The notes under the pieces: model-generated
Told to the model about the DNA's origin: nothing
Databases searched by the model: none
What the model saw: the letters and a program-made list of their open reading frames with translations, nothing else
Made by a program: the position numbers and the translations under genes
In this document: in pieces, positions 1 to 8,914 of the stretch
How positions within the stretch are numbered: the stretch's first letter is position 1
How the letters are laid out: each line of letters opens with the position of its first letter
Assembly: GCA_903959905.1 (NCBI GenBank)
Contig: CAJBYO010000047.1
Location: 1-64,000, forward strand
Direction of reading: 5' to 3'
From: an uncultured Bacteroidales bacterium
GTDB lineage: Bacteria; Bacteroidota; Bacteroidia; Bacteroidales; FEN-979
Length of the DNA: 64,000 bases

Positions 1-60
1 ATTTTATGAACTGCTTTTTTTTTCAAACTTAGCTAAAAGTATAATCGCTCGTATAATTTT

Positions 61-78
61 AAAATCCTTTGGGATTTT
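61..78. repeat. REP-like short palindrome
   Basis: The arms AAAATCC and GGATTTT flank a 4-nt loop. The sequence lies 71 bases beyond the stop codon of the last mevalonate gene. It could be a weak terminator for that minus-strand operon or one of the REP-like palindromes scattered through this genome. Nothing else is recognisable in bases 1-149. Confidence 0.4.
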
Positions 79-149
79 GAGTTTGAGTTATCTGCATTGA
101 TGTTCCCGGTTTTAATTGGGAGGACACTATGTGGTGAAAAATGCTTATT

Positions 150-1109
150 CTATTCACCTAACCCATTCTGCAAAACATCTACAACCCTTAAATTCATACT
201 TTTAAAATAATCAATCGCATCATCATGACGGAGCGTGAAACAGAGAAGAAACCCTCCTCCTCCCGACCCGCATAATTTCATCGCAAACAAACCTGTTTCA
301 ATTCCATGGATCCACGACGGAATAAGATTTACAGGAATAAGATGGCTGAGATTTTTCAATTGAAAATGCGATAACCGGGTGATGTGACCCGTCATGGAGG
401 CAACATCCCCTGCAATAAGCCTATCTATGATTGTGTTAACCAGGCTGCACAGTTCTGTTCCCATTGCCGTTACAGTACCCTTTGGAGAAAATGCATCCAT
501 AAATTCCGCCACCAGCGGACCCGTACTGCACGGGCTCCCTGAATCTACAAGCAGTAACCCGGGAAAATCCGAATGACTGAAGGATTGGCTGAGATCAACA
601 GCGTTTACCTCCCCTGCACTACTGAGCATCAAAGGTACTTTCATAAAAGACACCAGTGGGTCAAAGCCGGAACTCTTCCCGTGAAAGAACGACTCCATGC
701 GGATAAACCTGGAGCGGAGCAATCCCACATCGTTAAACCGTTCACTACTTGCGGCCTCATTCCTGTCATGCCTGAACCGGTTGTAAATCGCTGCACACAA
801 TGCACCCGAACTCCCCACCCCATATCGTTGAGGAATGGACGAATCCAGGTATAAACCCTCTGAAAGAGCGACTACAAAGGCATCCAAATTCAAAAAACTC
901 CCGAAAACATCCGCGTGAATTACAAAATACTCATACATGCGGCACAGTTCATGGTTACTGGCCATGCGGCTTGCTTCGGTGTTGTCAGAATCAGGCCTCT
1001 GTAGTCTGAGTGTTGCGGTAAAATGCTTCAGCGGTATACTCAATGCCTGTGAACCCAGCAGGATGGAGTATTCACCAAAAAGAAAAAGTTTGGCCGGGAA
1101 CATGGTCAT
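150..1109 (-). CDS. Mevalonate kinase (GHMP family), last gene of the mevalonate operon
   Basis: This is a 319-residue GHMP kinase that probably phosphorylates mevalonate with ATP in the cytoplasm. The N-terminus reads PAKLFLFGEYSILLGS, the substrate-side motif of mevalonate kinases. The ATP loop GVGSSGALCAA sits near residues 97-107 and the C-terminal motif GSGGGGF near 283-289. The start at 1109 forms an ATGA overlap with the upstream decarboxylase stop, which implies translational coupling; an internal Met two codons later is an alternative. The assignment as mevalonate kinase, and not another GHMP kinase, rests on the operon: HMG-CoA reductase, a GYDIA-type kinase, a decarboxylase and an IPP isomerase are all adjacent. 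It could in principle swap roles with the second GHMP kinase of the operon. Confidence 0.85.
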   Translation of the reverse strand: MTMFPAKLFLFGEYSILLGSQALSIPLKHFTATLRLQRPDSDNTEASRMASNHELCRMYEYFVIHADVFGSFLNLDAFVVALSEGLYLDSSIPQRYGVGSSGALCAAIYNRFRHDRNEAASSERFNDVGLLRSRFIRMESFFHGKSSGFDPLVSFMKVPLMLSSAGEVNAVDLSQSFSHSDFPGLLLVDSGSPCSTGPLVAEFMDAFSPKGTVTAMGTELCSLVNTIIDRLIAGDVASMTGHITRLSHFQLKNLSHLIPVNLIPSWIHGIETGLFAMKLCGSGGGGFLLCFTLRHDDAIDYFKSMNLRVVDVLQNGLGE

Positions 1110-2215
1110 GGAAGAATTTGTGCTGAATCAAGTTTTACAGGTCCGCCGCCACAACCGTCGTAAATTACCCTGTTGTTTTCACAAAGCGGTTTCAACTCAT
1201 CACGGATAAACATTTCAACAGCAGCAGATTCTGCAGCGGGGTACAGCACGTGAACATTGGCACCTGCATCCAGGGTAAAAAACACCGGAAGGCCTTTTTC
1301 CCTTGCGTTGCGAACCATTTCAATAGCGGTCACCGTTGAAGGTTTCATCAGGAGTGTTCCCGGGCTGGCACTCATGATGAGTGCGTGCAGGGTAAGTGCC
1401 TCCAGTTCAGCAACAGTAGCCAGTTTATCAAAGTCATTCTCCTCAAGTGCACTGAGCACCTCCGCCAGATTCTGATCAACCTGGCCAATCCTGCCATTTA
1501 AAAACGGATGATGATCCATCGCCTTATGGCCCATGGTGCTTGGCAGGCTTTTGGGCTCCGATGATATCACCAGGATCGCATCTTTTAGTGCGAGCATCGC
1601 AGGATGCACCGGTGTTTCAACCGGGACGGCATATTCATCAGAAGCACCTGGCTGCAATTTTGTTTCTCCCCACACGGTATAACCGCCATACAGGGAGCGG
1701 CAGGCACTTCCTGAACCCATCCTTGAGGCATAGGAGGCCGCATGCAATAATTCATTTGCTGAGTCAGCCATGTTTATGATTTTCCCTGCCAGGTCAAGCA
1801 GACACAAGGTAAACGCACTGAGCCCTGATGCAGAAGAGGCAATGCCGGTGGAATGAGGGAAACTGTTGTTGGTTGTGACGGACATGGATAATAACCCGAG
1901 CACAGGAATTTCCTCCGCCAACCATTCATACAGTTTATTTAACTTTAACAGGAAAGGATGGCCCGGATCACCGTTCACTGCCAGCAGGCCGCGTTTGTGG
2001 CCACCCAGGCTGGCCTCAACACTTGTCCGGGTAAAAGACTGACGGAGCGTCATACTCAGAGAAGGGGTGATCGGAAGTTGCCCTTTCTTTTTACCCCAGT
2101 ATTTCACAAATGCTATATTGGATGGGCTCTGCCAGGCAACAATGAACTGTTCTCCATCCTGAAGGCTTCCGGAAGGATGCACTTCACTGAATTTCATTAA
2201 AGGCGAATCTTTCAT
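1106..2215 (-). CDS. mvaD: Diphosphomevalonate decarboxylase
   Basis: This 369-residue protein catalyses ATP-dependent decarboxylation of mevalonate diphosphate to isopentenyl diphosphate. The family signatures are clear: SNIAFVKYWGK near residues 32-42, STGIASSASG near 122-131 (ATP loop), SRMGSGSACRS near 165-175, and TLDAGANVHVL near 315-325, which carries the catalytic Asp region. Its length is normal for the family. It overlaps the preceding GHMP kinase and the following mevalonate kinase by 4 bp each (ATGA), so the three are probably translated in a coupled way. The presence of a true decarboxylase argues for the classical mevalonate route and against the archaeal phosphomevalonate dehydratase or isopentenyl phosphate kinase variants. 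Confidence 0.93.
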   Translation of the reverse strand: MKDSPLMKFSEVHPSGSLQDGEQFIVAWQSPSNIAFVKYWGKKKGQLPITPSLSMTLRQSFTRTSVEASLGGHKRGLLAVNGDPGHPFLLKLNKLYEWLAEEIPVLGLLSMSVTTNNSFPHSTGIASSASGLSAFTLCLLDLAGKIINMADSANELLHAASYASRMGSGSACRSLYGGYTVWGETKLQPGASDEYAVPVETPVHPAMLALKDAILVISSEPKSLPSTMGHKAMDHHPFLNGRIGQVDQNLAEVLSALEENDFDKLATVAELEALTLHALIMSASPGTLLMKPSTVTAIEMVRNAREKGLPVFFTLDAGANVHVLYPAAESAAVEMFIRDELKPLCENNRVIYDGCGGGPVKLDSAQILP

Positions 2216-3135
2216 GATTTTATTTCCAGGTCAGTATAGGGGAATACATTGACGAATCCAAGTCCGTGCAGGTGATTGACCACCACTTCAGGTTCAGAGG
2301 CACTTACGAACATGGCAAAATCGCCGCCCCATGCACCCAGTGATTTTACAGTTCCCGGGAATGACTGGAAACGGCGGGCGAGCGGCTCCCTTTTAAGAAT
2401 TGTACTGAGAATATACTCATGCTCATTCACCAGGCTGATCAGTTCCGCGGGAGAATCCGCCTTACAGATATCAGTTGACAGTTGTGAAACGGAAAGGATG
2501 TCTATATCGGAAAAATCACTGTTATCCAGGAAGGAATCAACTTCCTTGCTGCTCTGCTGTTTCTTTCCGAGGTAGGTGAAGTAGGTATTGTTGCGCAGGG
2601 CCATTCCAGGCTCTGCAGCAGTGATTTCCGGACGGCTCTTGACCAACTGGTAAAACAGCAGCGATTTACTGCCTGCACAGGCGATATCATAAGCCGACCC
2701 CCGCGAAACGAGCCGGAAGAGTTCAAAAACATTGACACGGGCCCATCCGGCAACCAGGTAACAAAGTGTTGAACTGCTGCCAAGCCCCCAAGCAAGCGGG
2801 TAGTTGGCACTGACTGTTACTTTCCAACCGGGGGAAACTGATAAAAACCCGGGGTTTAAACGTTTGGCGGCAGAAAGGAGTTTTTTCAATTCACCGGCCA
2901 CAGCCATCCTCCCGGAGGCGTGTATCTTCAACGTTTCAGTATCAAATGCAGCATTGAACCACACACCGTTTGAATCGTCGCTCTCCCATTCAATCAACTG
3001 CTCGCCGGTTTGTTGAATGGTCATTCGCTGCCCGAACCTGACAGGCAGGGCAAGCGCCCTTGCACCAACAAGGACAAGATACTCGCCGGTGATAAGCAGT
3101 TTGCCGCTGGCATGAAGTTCAATGACTTCTGTCAT
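2212..3135 (-). CDS. GYDIA-type GHMP kinase, probable phosphomevalonate kinase
   Basis: This 307-residue GHMP kinase has the ATP loop WGLGSSSTLCYL near residues 116-127 and the Bacteroidota hallmark segment SAYDIACA near 147-154. That segment usually reads GYDIA, and here an Ala replaces the Gly. The C-terminal motif GAWGGDF is near residue 271. In Flavobacteriia and relatives, proteins of this family sit in mevalonate operons that otherwise lack a phosphomevalonate kinase, and they are presumed to fill that step; the activity is inferred from context and not shown by sequence. The start overlaps the HMG-CoA reductase gene by 17 bp and the stop overlaps mvaD by 4 bp. Confidence 0.8.
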   Translation of the reverse strand: MTEVIELHASGKLLITGEYLVLVGARALALPVRFGQRMTIQQTGEQLIEWESDDSNGVWFNAAFDTETLKIHASGRMAVAGELKKLLSAAKRLNPGFLSVSPGWKVTVSANYPLAWGLGSSSTLCYLVAGWARVNVFELFRLVSRGSAYDIACAGSKSLLFYQLVKSRPEITAAEPGMALRNNTYFTYLGKKQQSSKEVDSFLDNSDFSDIDILSVSQLSTDICKADSPAELISLVNEHEYILSTILKREPLARRFQSFPGTVKSLGAWGGDFAMFVSASEPEVVVNHLHGLGFVNVFPYTDLEIKS

Positions 3136-4435
3136 GCAAAAAGTGTTTCACTGCGTTAAAACTGACCTTGCGGTTGATGAAAAACAACTCGGCCTCCTCC
3201 CGCTCTCCATTGTTCACGTTCAGCATGTTCAGGATATTGGAAAGGTGCAGCCTCATATGGCCCTTCTGGATCCCTGTCGTGACAAGGCTCCTGATAGCCG
3301 CAAAGTTGCTGGCCAGGCCCACTGCGGCGACAATACCCATCAATTCCCTGGCATTCGGGTTCCCAAGTATTTCAAGGGAAAGCCTCGCAAGCGGATGCAG
3401 GTTTGTTATTCCTCCTACGGTGCCAACCGCAAGTGGAATGGTTAGTCCGATTGTTAACCTGCCACCCATTATTTCGCAATTGCTGAGTGCCTGGTACTGG
3501 CCATGGCGGGCGGCATAAGCGTGGGCGGCTGCCTCAGCGGCCCGGTAATCATTCCCCGTGGCCATCAGTACGGCATCAACACCATTCATGATGCCTTTGT
3601 TATGCGTTACTGCCCTGTATGGGTCATTGCGGGCGATCTCAAAGGCCAGCCGGAGTTTGTCGGCAAATACATCAACAGCCATACGTTCTGCAATCGGTTT
3701 GAGATGCTCAATTTCGCAGGAGGCCTGAACGGTTACTGTACACTCAGGTGTATAGTTGCTTAAAATGGACATGGCAACCTGCAGTTTCTTCTCATCATGG
3801 CCTTCCTCTACGGCGAAGAACAAACCCAGGGCCTCTGCAATGTCTTCAAGGCAGGTATTTACAAAATTCGCCCCCATGGAATTGATGGTTTCCACCTTGA
3901 GTTCAATCTTGTACAGGTGTTCAATGACGGAAGTTTCATCATGCAGATCAAGGCTGAGGATGCCACCCCCGCGACGTACCATGTTGGATGTCATCCTCTT
4001 GAGCCTTTCAAGCAGGAACAATTTAAGCTGATGCCATCGTTCAAGAAGATAAGCCGGCTCACTGTACCATCGGAAATAGACATGCCCCAGTTTTACAGTT
4101 GACAGGGCAGTAACTGTAAACCCGCCGCGCTCGGCCCAGAAACGGGCACTGTGGGAAGCGGCTGCAACCACAGAACTTTCCTCTATCGCAAGGGGCACAT
4201 GGTAAACTTTACCGTTTACAAGGAAGTTAGGTGCGATGCCATACGGCGTATGAAAACTGCTGATGGTATTTTCGCTCAGCTCAAGAAACTGGCTGCGCTC
4301 ATTTTCATCCTCCATTAAAAAGCGCTCCAGTTTATCTTCAGCCTGGGGAGGGTCGTTGCATAAGCGTGCAATGAAGTTGCGTTTCTCTTCTTCTGTAAGT
4401 TTTGAAAAGCCACGGATAATGTCAATGGTTACCAT
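3119..4435 (-). CDS. mvaA: Class II hydroxymethylglutaryl-CoA reductase
   Basis: This 438-residue enzyme reduces HMG-CoA to mevalonate, the first committed step of the pathway here. It is a soluble class II enzyme with no membrane anchor. Visible signatures are HTPYGIAPNF near residues 62-71, the EESSVVAAAS substrate loop near 85-94, MGANFVN near 187-193, THNKGIMNG near 277-285 with the catalytic Lys at about 280, GNDYRA with the catalytic Asp near 295, and GHMRLH near 391-396 with the catalytic His. Class II enzymes were first described as degradative, but in Bacteroidota operons with mvaD the biosynthetic direction is expected. No HMG-CoA synthase is in the window. The start overlaps fni by 7 bp. 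Confidence 0.93.
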   Translation of the reverse strand: MVTIDIIRGFSKLTEEEKRNFIARLCNDPPQAEDKLERFLMEDENERSQFLELSENTISSFHTPYGIAPNFLVNGKVYHVPLAIEESSVVAAASHSARFWAERGGFTVTALSTVKLGHVYFRWYSEPAYLLERWHQLKLFLLERLKRMTSNMVRRGGGILSLDLHDETSVIEHLYKIELKVETINSMGANFVNTCLEDIAEALGLFFAVEEGHDEKKLQVAMSILSNYTPECTVTVQASCEIEHLKPIAERMAVDVFADKLRLAFEIARNDPYRAVTHNKGIMNGVDAVLMATGNDYRAAEAAAHAYAARHGQYQALSNCEIMGGRLTIGLTIPLAVGTVGGITNLHPLARLSLEILGNPNARELMGIVAAVGLASNFAAIRSLVTTGIQKGHMRLHLSNILNMLNVNNGEREEAELFFINRKVSFNAVKHFLHDRSH

Positions 4436-5430
4436 TCTTTTCTGATTTGTAAAAATGCCTTTGCAAATTTCAGCCCGTTGACCTGGCCGTTGACGTATTC
4501 CTGGAGTACGTGATATTCACCCCGGGCATGCTGAAGAAATCCTGATGCCTGTCCGTAAATCGCCGGCACCAGGCTTTTTGAGATGTGATAATACCCGTCA
4601 AGGAATGTGTTTATTCCTCCTGAAATAATCAACTGCCGGCATGCCAACTGTTTCCCGCTGATTACCATGGCATTGATCGCATCCACCATTTCTTCCGCGG
4701 TATGGCCGAGAAACACAACCGGGCCATATATTTCGTTGCTGAGATTATTGTTACGGGTAAGTTCAACCCTTGCGAAATTGGTTCCGCCGAAAGCAGCGAG
4801 TTCAAACGCCTCAATTGGCAGGTTCAACAACCTGGCTATGCTGGCCGGCCCCATGCCCTGCCCTACCTCTTTCACAATGATTTTGATGTTTGACAAAAAC
4901 AGGAACTCCTCTATCGTTTCAACCGGAGGGCGGGTGATCGGGCTGCCCTCTTCCTGCAGCCATTCCTGAACCGGGTTTACATGGATGATCAGGCCATCGG
5001 CACTGAGCCGGTGAACAAGGTCAACCAGTTTTTCCCATGTGCCGTTTGCCAGCATCTCCTCCACCTGCACAACCCCGATGTTGGCATAAAAGGGTAACTC
5101 ATCCCCGATGATCGGGCGCATGTTAAAATCATCAAACAGGCCAGGTTTTTCAAGAAGTATCCTGCAGGAGCCCAATCCCATTCCCATGCCGAATTCATGG
5201 CATGCACGGGCAAGATTACGGTTGATCGTCATTCCCTCGCGGCTGCCGCCCGTCATACTTGAAACCCAGATTGGAATACGCATGGTTTTACCGGAAAAGC
5301 TGAAAGGGTCAAGGTTGCCCTTCTGCGAAGAGCCAAGCATTGGCTCATAATTAAACCTGGAATCGGAAAGAACCGGGTCAACACGGGAGGAAAATGAGAG
5401 CGATATATGATCGTTTTTTCGTTGTTCCAT
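4429..5430 (-). CDS. fni: Type 2 isopentenyl-diphosphate delta-isomerase (FMN, NADPH dependent)
   Basis: This 333-residue TIM-barrel flavoprotein interconverts IPP and DMAPP. It opens with RKNDHISLS, as type 2 isomerases do. It carries WVSSMTGGSREG near residues 55-66, GMGLGSCR near 89-96, HVNPVQEWLQEEG near 153-165 with the substrate-contacting Gln/Glu, GGTNFARVE near 218-226, and SGGINTFLDG near 269-278 (FMN phosphate loop). It is the first gene of the five-gene mevalonate operon. A TAnnTTTG box lies upstream on the minus strand, so the gene probably carries the operon's promoter. The downstream genes all overlap head to tail. Confidence 0.92.
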   Translation of the reverse strand: MEQRKNDHISLSFSSRVDPVLSDSRFNYEPMLGSSQKGNLDPFSFSGKTMRIPIWVSSMTGGSREGMTINRNLARACHEFGMGMGLGSCRILLEKPGLFDDFNMRPIIGDELPFYANIGVVQVEEMLANGTWEKLVDLVHRLSADGLIIHVNPVQEWLQEEGSPITRPPVETIEEFLFLSNIKIIVKEVGQGMGPASIARLLNLPIEAFELAAFGGTNFARVELTRNNNLSNEIYGPVVFLGHTAEEMVDAINAMVISGKQLACRQLIISGGINTFLDGYYHISKSLVPAIYGQASGFLQHARGEYHVLQEYVNGQVNGLKFAKAFLQIRKEW

Positions 5431-5504
5431 TGTCAGTCTTTGTTAGTGCTCAGCAGCACATGTTCAAACCCAGGACATGCTGGTCCTCACAAAATAATCG
5501 TTCA

Positions 5505-5512
5505 CAAAAGTA
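5505..5512 (-). promoter_or_regulatory. Candidate -7 box of the mevalonate operon
   Basis: On the minus strand this reads TACTTTTG, matching the Bacteroidota sigma-A -7 consensus TAnnTTTG. It lies about 75 bases upstream of the fni start. No clear TTG was found at the -33 position, so this is a motif match only. Confidence 0.4.
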
Positions 5513-5581
5513 CAAAAAAAACCCCTCGGGTAAAACAGTATTACTATTCCGAAATACTTAATAAAAAAGTCAAATCAATTG

Positions 5582-5612
5582 TTGGTATTACAATTAAAAT
5601 CAACTATCTTTG
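5582..5612 (+). promoter_or_regulatory. Bacteroidota-type promoter of the sensor kinase gene
   Basis: TTG at 5582-5584 is followed after 20 bases by TATCTTTG at 5605-5612. Both elements and the spacing fit the Bacteroidota consensus (TTG, about 17-21 bases, TAnnTTTG). The box ends 43 bases before the ATG of the four-PAS histidine kinase. Confidence 0.65.
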
Positions 5613-5655
5613 GCATGGATTGATCCGCTAACCTGCCGTCAGTCTATCATGGGAG

Positions 5656-7839
5656 ATGAAAAAACAGACAAAAGGCTCACCGGCCAACAATTCGGCTGAA
5701 GACGCCCTGAAGAAAAGCGAAGAAAAGTATCACATGCTGCTTAACCTTGCGGTGGATGCTATCTTCCAGGGGGATACTGCCGGAAATTTCATACTTGTCA
5801 ATGACAGGGCGATTGAACTTACCGGTTACTCCGCAAAAGAGTTGCTCACCATGAACATTAAAGACCTTTTCCAGGAAAAATCCCTGACACAGAATCCTTT
5901 GAGATACGATTTGTTATCCCAGTGGCAAACCGTTAAAATTGAACGGGAGATCGTGCGCAAAGATGGAACTGTGGCATTTGTAGAGATGACATCCAAGGCA
6001 ATGCCTGATGGAACATACCAATCCATATTCAGGGATGTTACCGAAGCCAGGAAAGCTGAGAATGCCCTTATCGCCTCCGAACTGAAGTATCGTAACCTGC
6101 ACAGCAGCATGATGGACGGATACGTTTACTGCGACATGCAAGGCAGGATCAGGGACAGCAACGGGGCCTACCAGAGAATGCTCGGGTACACAGAAAACGA
6201 ACTCGCAGCACTTACCTATGGAGATATAACACCTGCCAGATGGCATGATTTTGAAGATACGATCATCAGGGAGGAAATCCTGCCTGTAGGACATTCAAGG
6301 GTTTACCAGAAAGAATACTTAAAAAAGGATGGAACCTTATTCCCTGTTGAACTCCGCACCTTTTTAATCCGGGGTGCCGCCGGTGAAAATGAAGGAATGT
6401 GGGCCTTCGTGCGCGACATTACCAAACGCAAGGAGGCAGAGGAGGCCATCAGGAAATCGGAAGAGAAATTCCGCAGCATTGTGGAATCATCTCCCAGTGG
6501 CATGCATTTCTACAATCTTGACAACGACAATAACCTGATTCTCAACGGCGCCAACCCGTCGGCTGATTTCATGCTGGGTATTTCGCACTCAGGTCTGATT
6601 GGAAAAACAATCTTCGAAGCATTTCCAAACCTTCGCGATACGTCCATTCCGGACATTTACACCAAGGTGGCCACCGGCGAAACCGGCCCCCAGTCGTTTG
6701 AAATTCCATACCAGGATGAGCGATTCTCCGGTTATTATGCAGTGCATGTTTTCAGGACCGGATTGCTTTCCCTGGCGGTCAATTTCACGGATATCACGCA
6801 ACGCAGGGAAACAGAGGCGGCACTGGTCAGGTCAGAGATTGAATACCGCGACACCCTCGATTCCCTTCCCGACTGGATCTATGTGGTTGACGAACAGTAT
6901 AAAATCGCCATGGTCAATGTTGCCCTCAAAGAGGAACTGATTCGCTACGGTATGAAACCCGACTGCATCGGTTTGGAGATTTTACCTGATTTTCCTTTTA
7001 TCAGCAACAATACCCTGGACGAGATAAAACAGGTGTTTATTACCGGTATTGTCTCTGTCAGCGAACAGAAAATTGAACTGAAAGGCAAGTCCCTGCATGG
7101 GGAAATCACGAGGGTTCCCATTTTAAAGGACGGCAAAGTGGTGAAGGTGATCCTGATGATCCGTGACCGTTCGAAAGAAAACGAAATTGATGAATTGAAG
7201 CGGCGGAATGCCGAGCAGAAAGAGGTGATGCTCCGGGAGATCCATCACCGGGTAAAAAACAACCTCGCGATTGTGATCAGCCTGTTGAACTTCCAGCTCA
7301 GAAACAACACCAATGAAGAGCTCAACCGCATGATCATAGACATTCAGATGCGCATCCGTTCCATGGCACTTATCCATGAGCATCTCTACCGTTCTGAAAA
7401 TCTTGACAGGATTCCGCTTGCAATCTATATTGAATCACTGGCACATATGATCATGACTGCATTCAGCGGGCATCATGTTACCATGGTGAAAGATCTTGAA
7501 ACCATGGATGTGAGTATTGAAACAGCCCTACCCATCGGACTGGTCATCAACGAATTGCTCACGAACGCTTTCAAATATGCATTTCCGGGTGGGGCTAATG
7601 GTGAAATCCGCCTAAAACTCAAGCGGGAAAAAGACGACCTTTGCTCCCTTGTTGTTGAAGACAATGGCGTCGGCCTTCCGGTTTCATCATCCATGGATTC
7701 CGAAAAATCACTGGGGCTTTACATTGTGCGCCTGCTTGTAGAACAGCTTGACGGAACGGTTAATATCGTGCGGCAGAACGGCACCTCCTTTCAGATCACA
7801 TTCCTGAACCTGATGCATAAAAAACCGGGCCGTATGTAG
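5656..7839 (+). CDS. Four-PAS sensor histidine kinase (HisKA_2 type)
   Basis: This 727-residue protein is predicted to be cytosolic, with no transmembrane segment or signal peptide. Four PAS domains follow each other at about residues 20-132, 140-262, 268-387 and 393-510. Each is joined by the EKF/EIEYR-type linker, and the first two end in RDVTEARK and RDITKRKE (PAC) motifs. The dimerisation domain is of the HisKA_2 type, with EIHHRVKNNL around residue 528; His531 is the expected phosphoacceptor. The ATPase domain has NELLTNAFKYAF (N box) and EDNGVGLP (G1). No receiver domain or response regulator is adjacent, so it is an orphan kinase and its ligand cannot be read from sequence. Its 3' end overlaps the convergent MBL gene by 44 bp. 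Confidence 0.9.
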   Translation: MKKQTKGSPANNSAEDALKKSEEKYHMLLNLAVDAIFQGDTAGNFILVNDRAIELTGYSAKELLTMNIKDLFQEKSLTQNPLRYDLLSQWQTVKIEREIVRKDGTVAFVEMTSKAMPDGTYQSIFRDVTEARKAENALIASELKYRNLHSSMMDGYVYCDMQGRIRDSNGAYQRMLGYTENELAALTYGDITPARWHDFEDTIIREEILPVGHSRVYQKEYLKKDGTLFPVELRTFLIRGAAGENEGMWAFVRDITKRKEAEEAIRKSEEKFRSIVESSPSGMHFYNLDNDNNLILNGANPSADFMLGISHSGLIGKTIFEAFPNLRDTSIPDIYTKVATGETGPQSFEIPYQDERFSGYYAVHVFRTGLLSLAVNFTDITQRRETEAALVRSEIEYRDTLDSLPDWIYVVDEQYKIAMVNVALKEELIRYGMKPDCIGLEILPDFPFISNNTLDEIKQVFITGIVSVSEQKIELKGKSLHGEITRVPILKDGKVVKVILMIRDRSKENEIDELKRRNAEQKEVMLREIHHRVKNNLAIVISLLNFQLRNNTNEELNRMIIDIQMRIRSMALIHEHLYRSENLDRIPLAIYIESLAHMIMTAFSGHHVTMVKDLETMDVSIETALPIGLVINELLTNAFKYAFPGGANGEIRLKLKREKDDLCSLVVEDNGVGLPVSSSMDSEKSLGLYIVRLLVEQLDGTVNIVRQNGTSFQITFLNLMHKKPGRM

Positions 7840-8629
7840 GCTGAACAGCTGCATCTTCCTGCAGATGAATTCTGAACACCTCACTCTCTTCATACCTGGA
7901 AGCTATAACAATCTTCGTTCCGTTTGCATGCCTGCTGAAGGCATCATAGACCAGTTGCGGATGGTTGTTTTCGGCTGAAAGGTGTGAAAGGACAAGGAGT
8001 TGCATTTCCGGCGAACGGTGACTGATAAAAAGGTCGAGCGCCTGGTCATTCGACAGGTGCCCCTCTGCACTCCGGATGCGCCGTTTCAGGTAAACCGGGT
8101 AGCGCCCCTCCTCCAGCATTTTCTCATCATAGTTTGCCTCCAGGAATGCTGCATGGCATTGTCTGAGATGGTGGGAAACCTGTTCGCAGGCGGTGCCGAT
8201 ATCGGTAAAAACACCTGCCGTGACCCCACATGCAGCAGTAACAATAAAACTGTGAGGCTCTGATGCGTCATGCCATTTGGTAAAAGGGGTTACAGTGAGT
8301 TCGCCAACACTGACAGGACAACCTGCTGAAAAAGGCATTTTAAGACCCGGCTCAAGTTTAAGCCGGCCATTCAGGTAGGTTAATTCGGTGATATAAACAG
8401 GAATACCGTATTTTTTGGAAAGCACCTCTGCACCGCGGATGTGGTCGGTATGTTCGTGGGTGATGAATATGGCCCTGACCTGCCCCAAGGGCAACCCCAT
8501 GCGCATCATCCTCCTTTCCGTTTCGCGGCAGGAAATGCCTGCATCAACAAGCACGGCATCACTGCCGTTGCTGATGTAGTAACAGTTTCCGTTACTTCCC
8601 GAGTTAAGCGATGCTATATGGAGTGACAT
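7796..8629 (-). CDS. WalJ/YycJ-like MBL-fold metallo-hydrolase
   Basis: This 277-residue protein has the metallo-beta-lactamase fold. The start at the MSLHIASLNSGSNGN methionine fits the family pattern (short strand, SGSxGN); an upstream in-frame Met at 8665 would add 12 unlikely residues. The metal site THEHTDHIRGAE is near residues 57-68, and later His/Asp ligands include FTDIGTAC and SHLSAENNH. YycJ/WalJ homologues are DNA-processing nuclease-like enzymes in Firmicutes. The exact substrate here is unknown. The C-terminus overlaps the sensor kinase C-terminus by 44 bp on the opposite strand. Confidence 0.8.
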   Translation of the reverse strand: MSLHIASLNSGSNGNCYYISNGSDAVLVDAGISCRETERRMMRMGLPLGQVRAIFITHEHTDHIRGAEVLSKKYGIPVYITELTYLNGRLKLEPGLKMPFSAGCPVSVGELTVTPFTKWHDASEPHSFIVTAACGVTAGVFTDIGTACEQVSHHLRQCHAAFLEANYDEKMLEEGRYPVYLKRRIRSAEGHLSNDQALDLFISHRSPEMQLLVLSHLSAENNHPQLVYDAFSRHANGTKIVIASRYEESEVFRIHLQEDAAVQPTYGPVFYASGSGM

Positions 8630-8914
8630 GATGCAAAGAACGGGAAAAATCCGGAGCCTTTGCACTAAAACCAGCTATTTGTATATCCAAGGCCATACGC
8701 GACCATGCGATCATCCTGATGATATGCTATTGCTATACTATATATTTTGATGAATATTTCACAACATTATTGCGAAATTCATATTATCTTTATCCAAAAT
8801 TAGTGCTTCTTACTGAACAGGAAATCGCCACCTCTCCCCTGCTCCCGCGTTGTTAAGGTGATCTCTTCAGGAGTCATGACAATCCGCGTCCATTCATAAA
8901 ACCTTAAAATAAAC

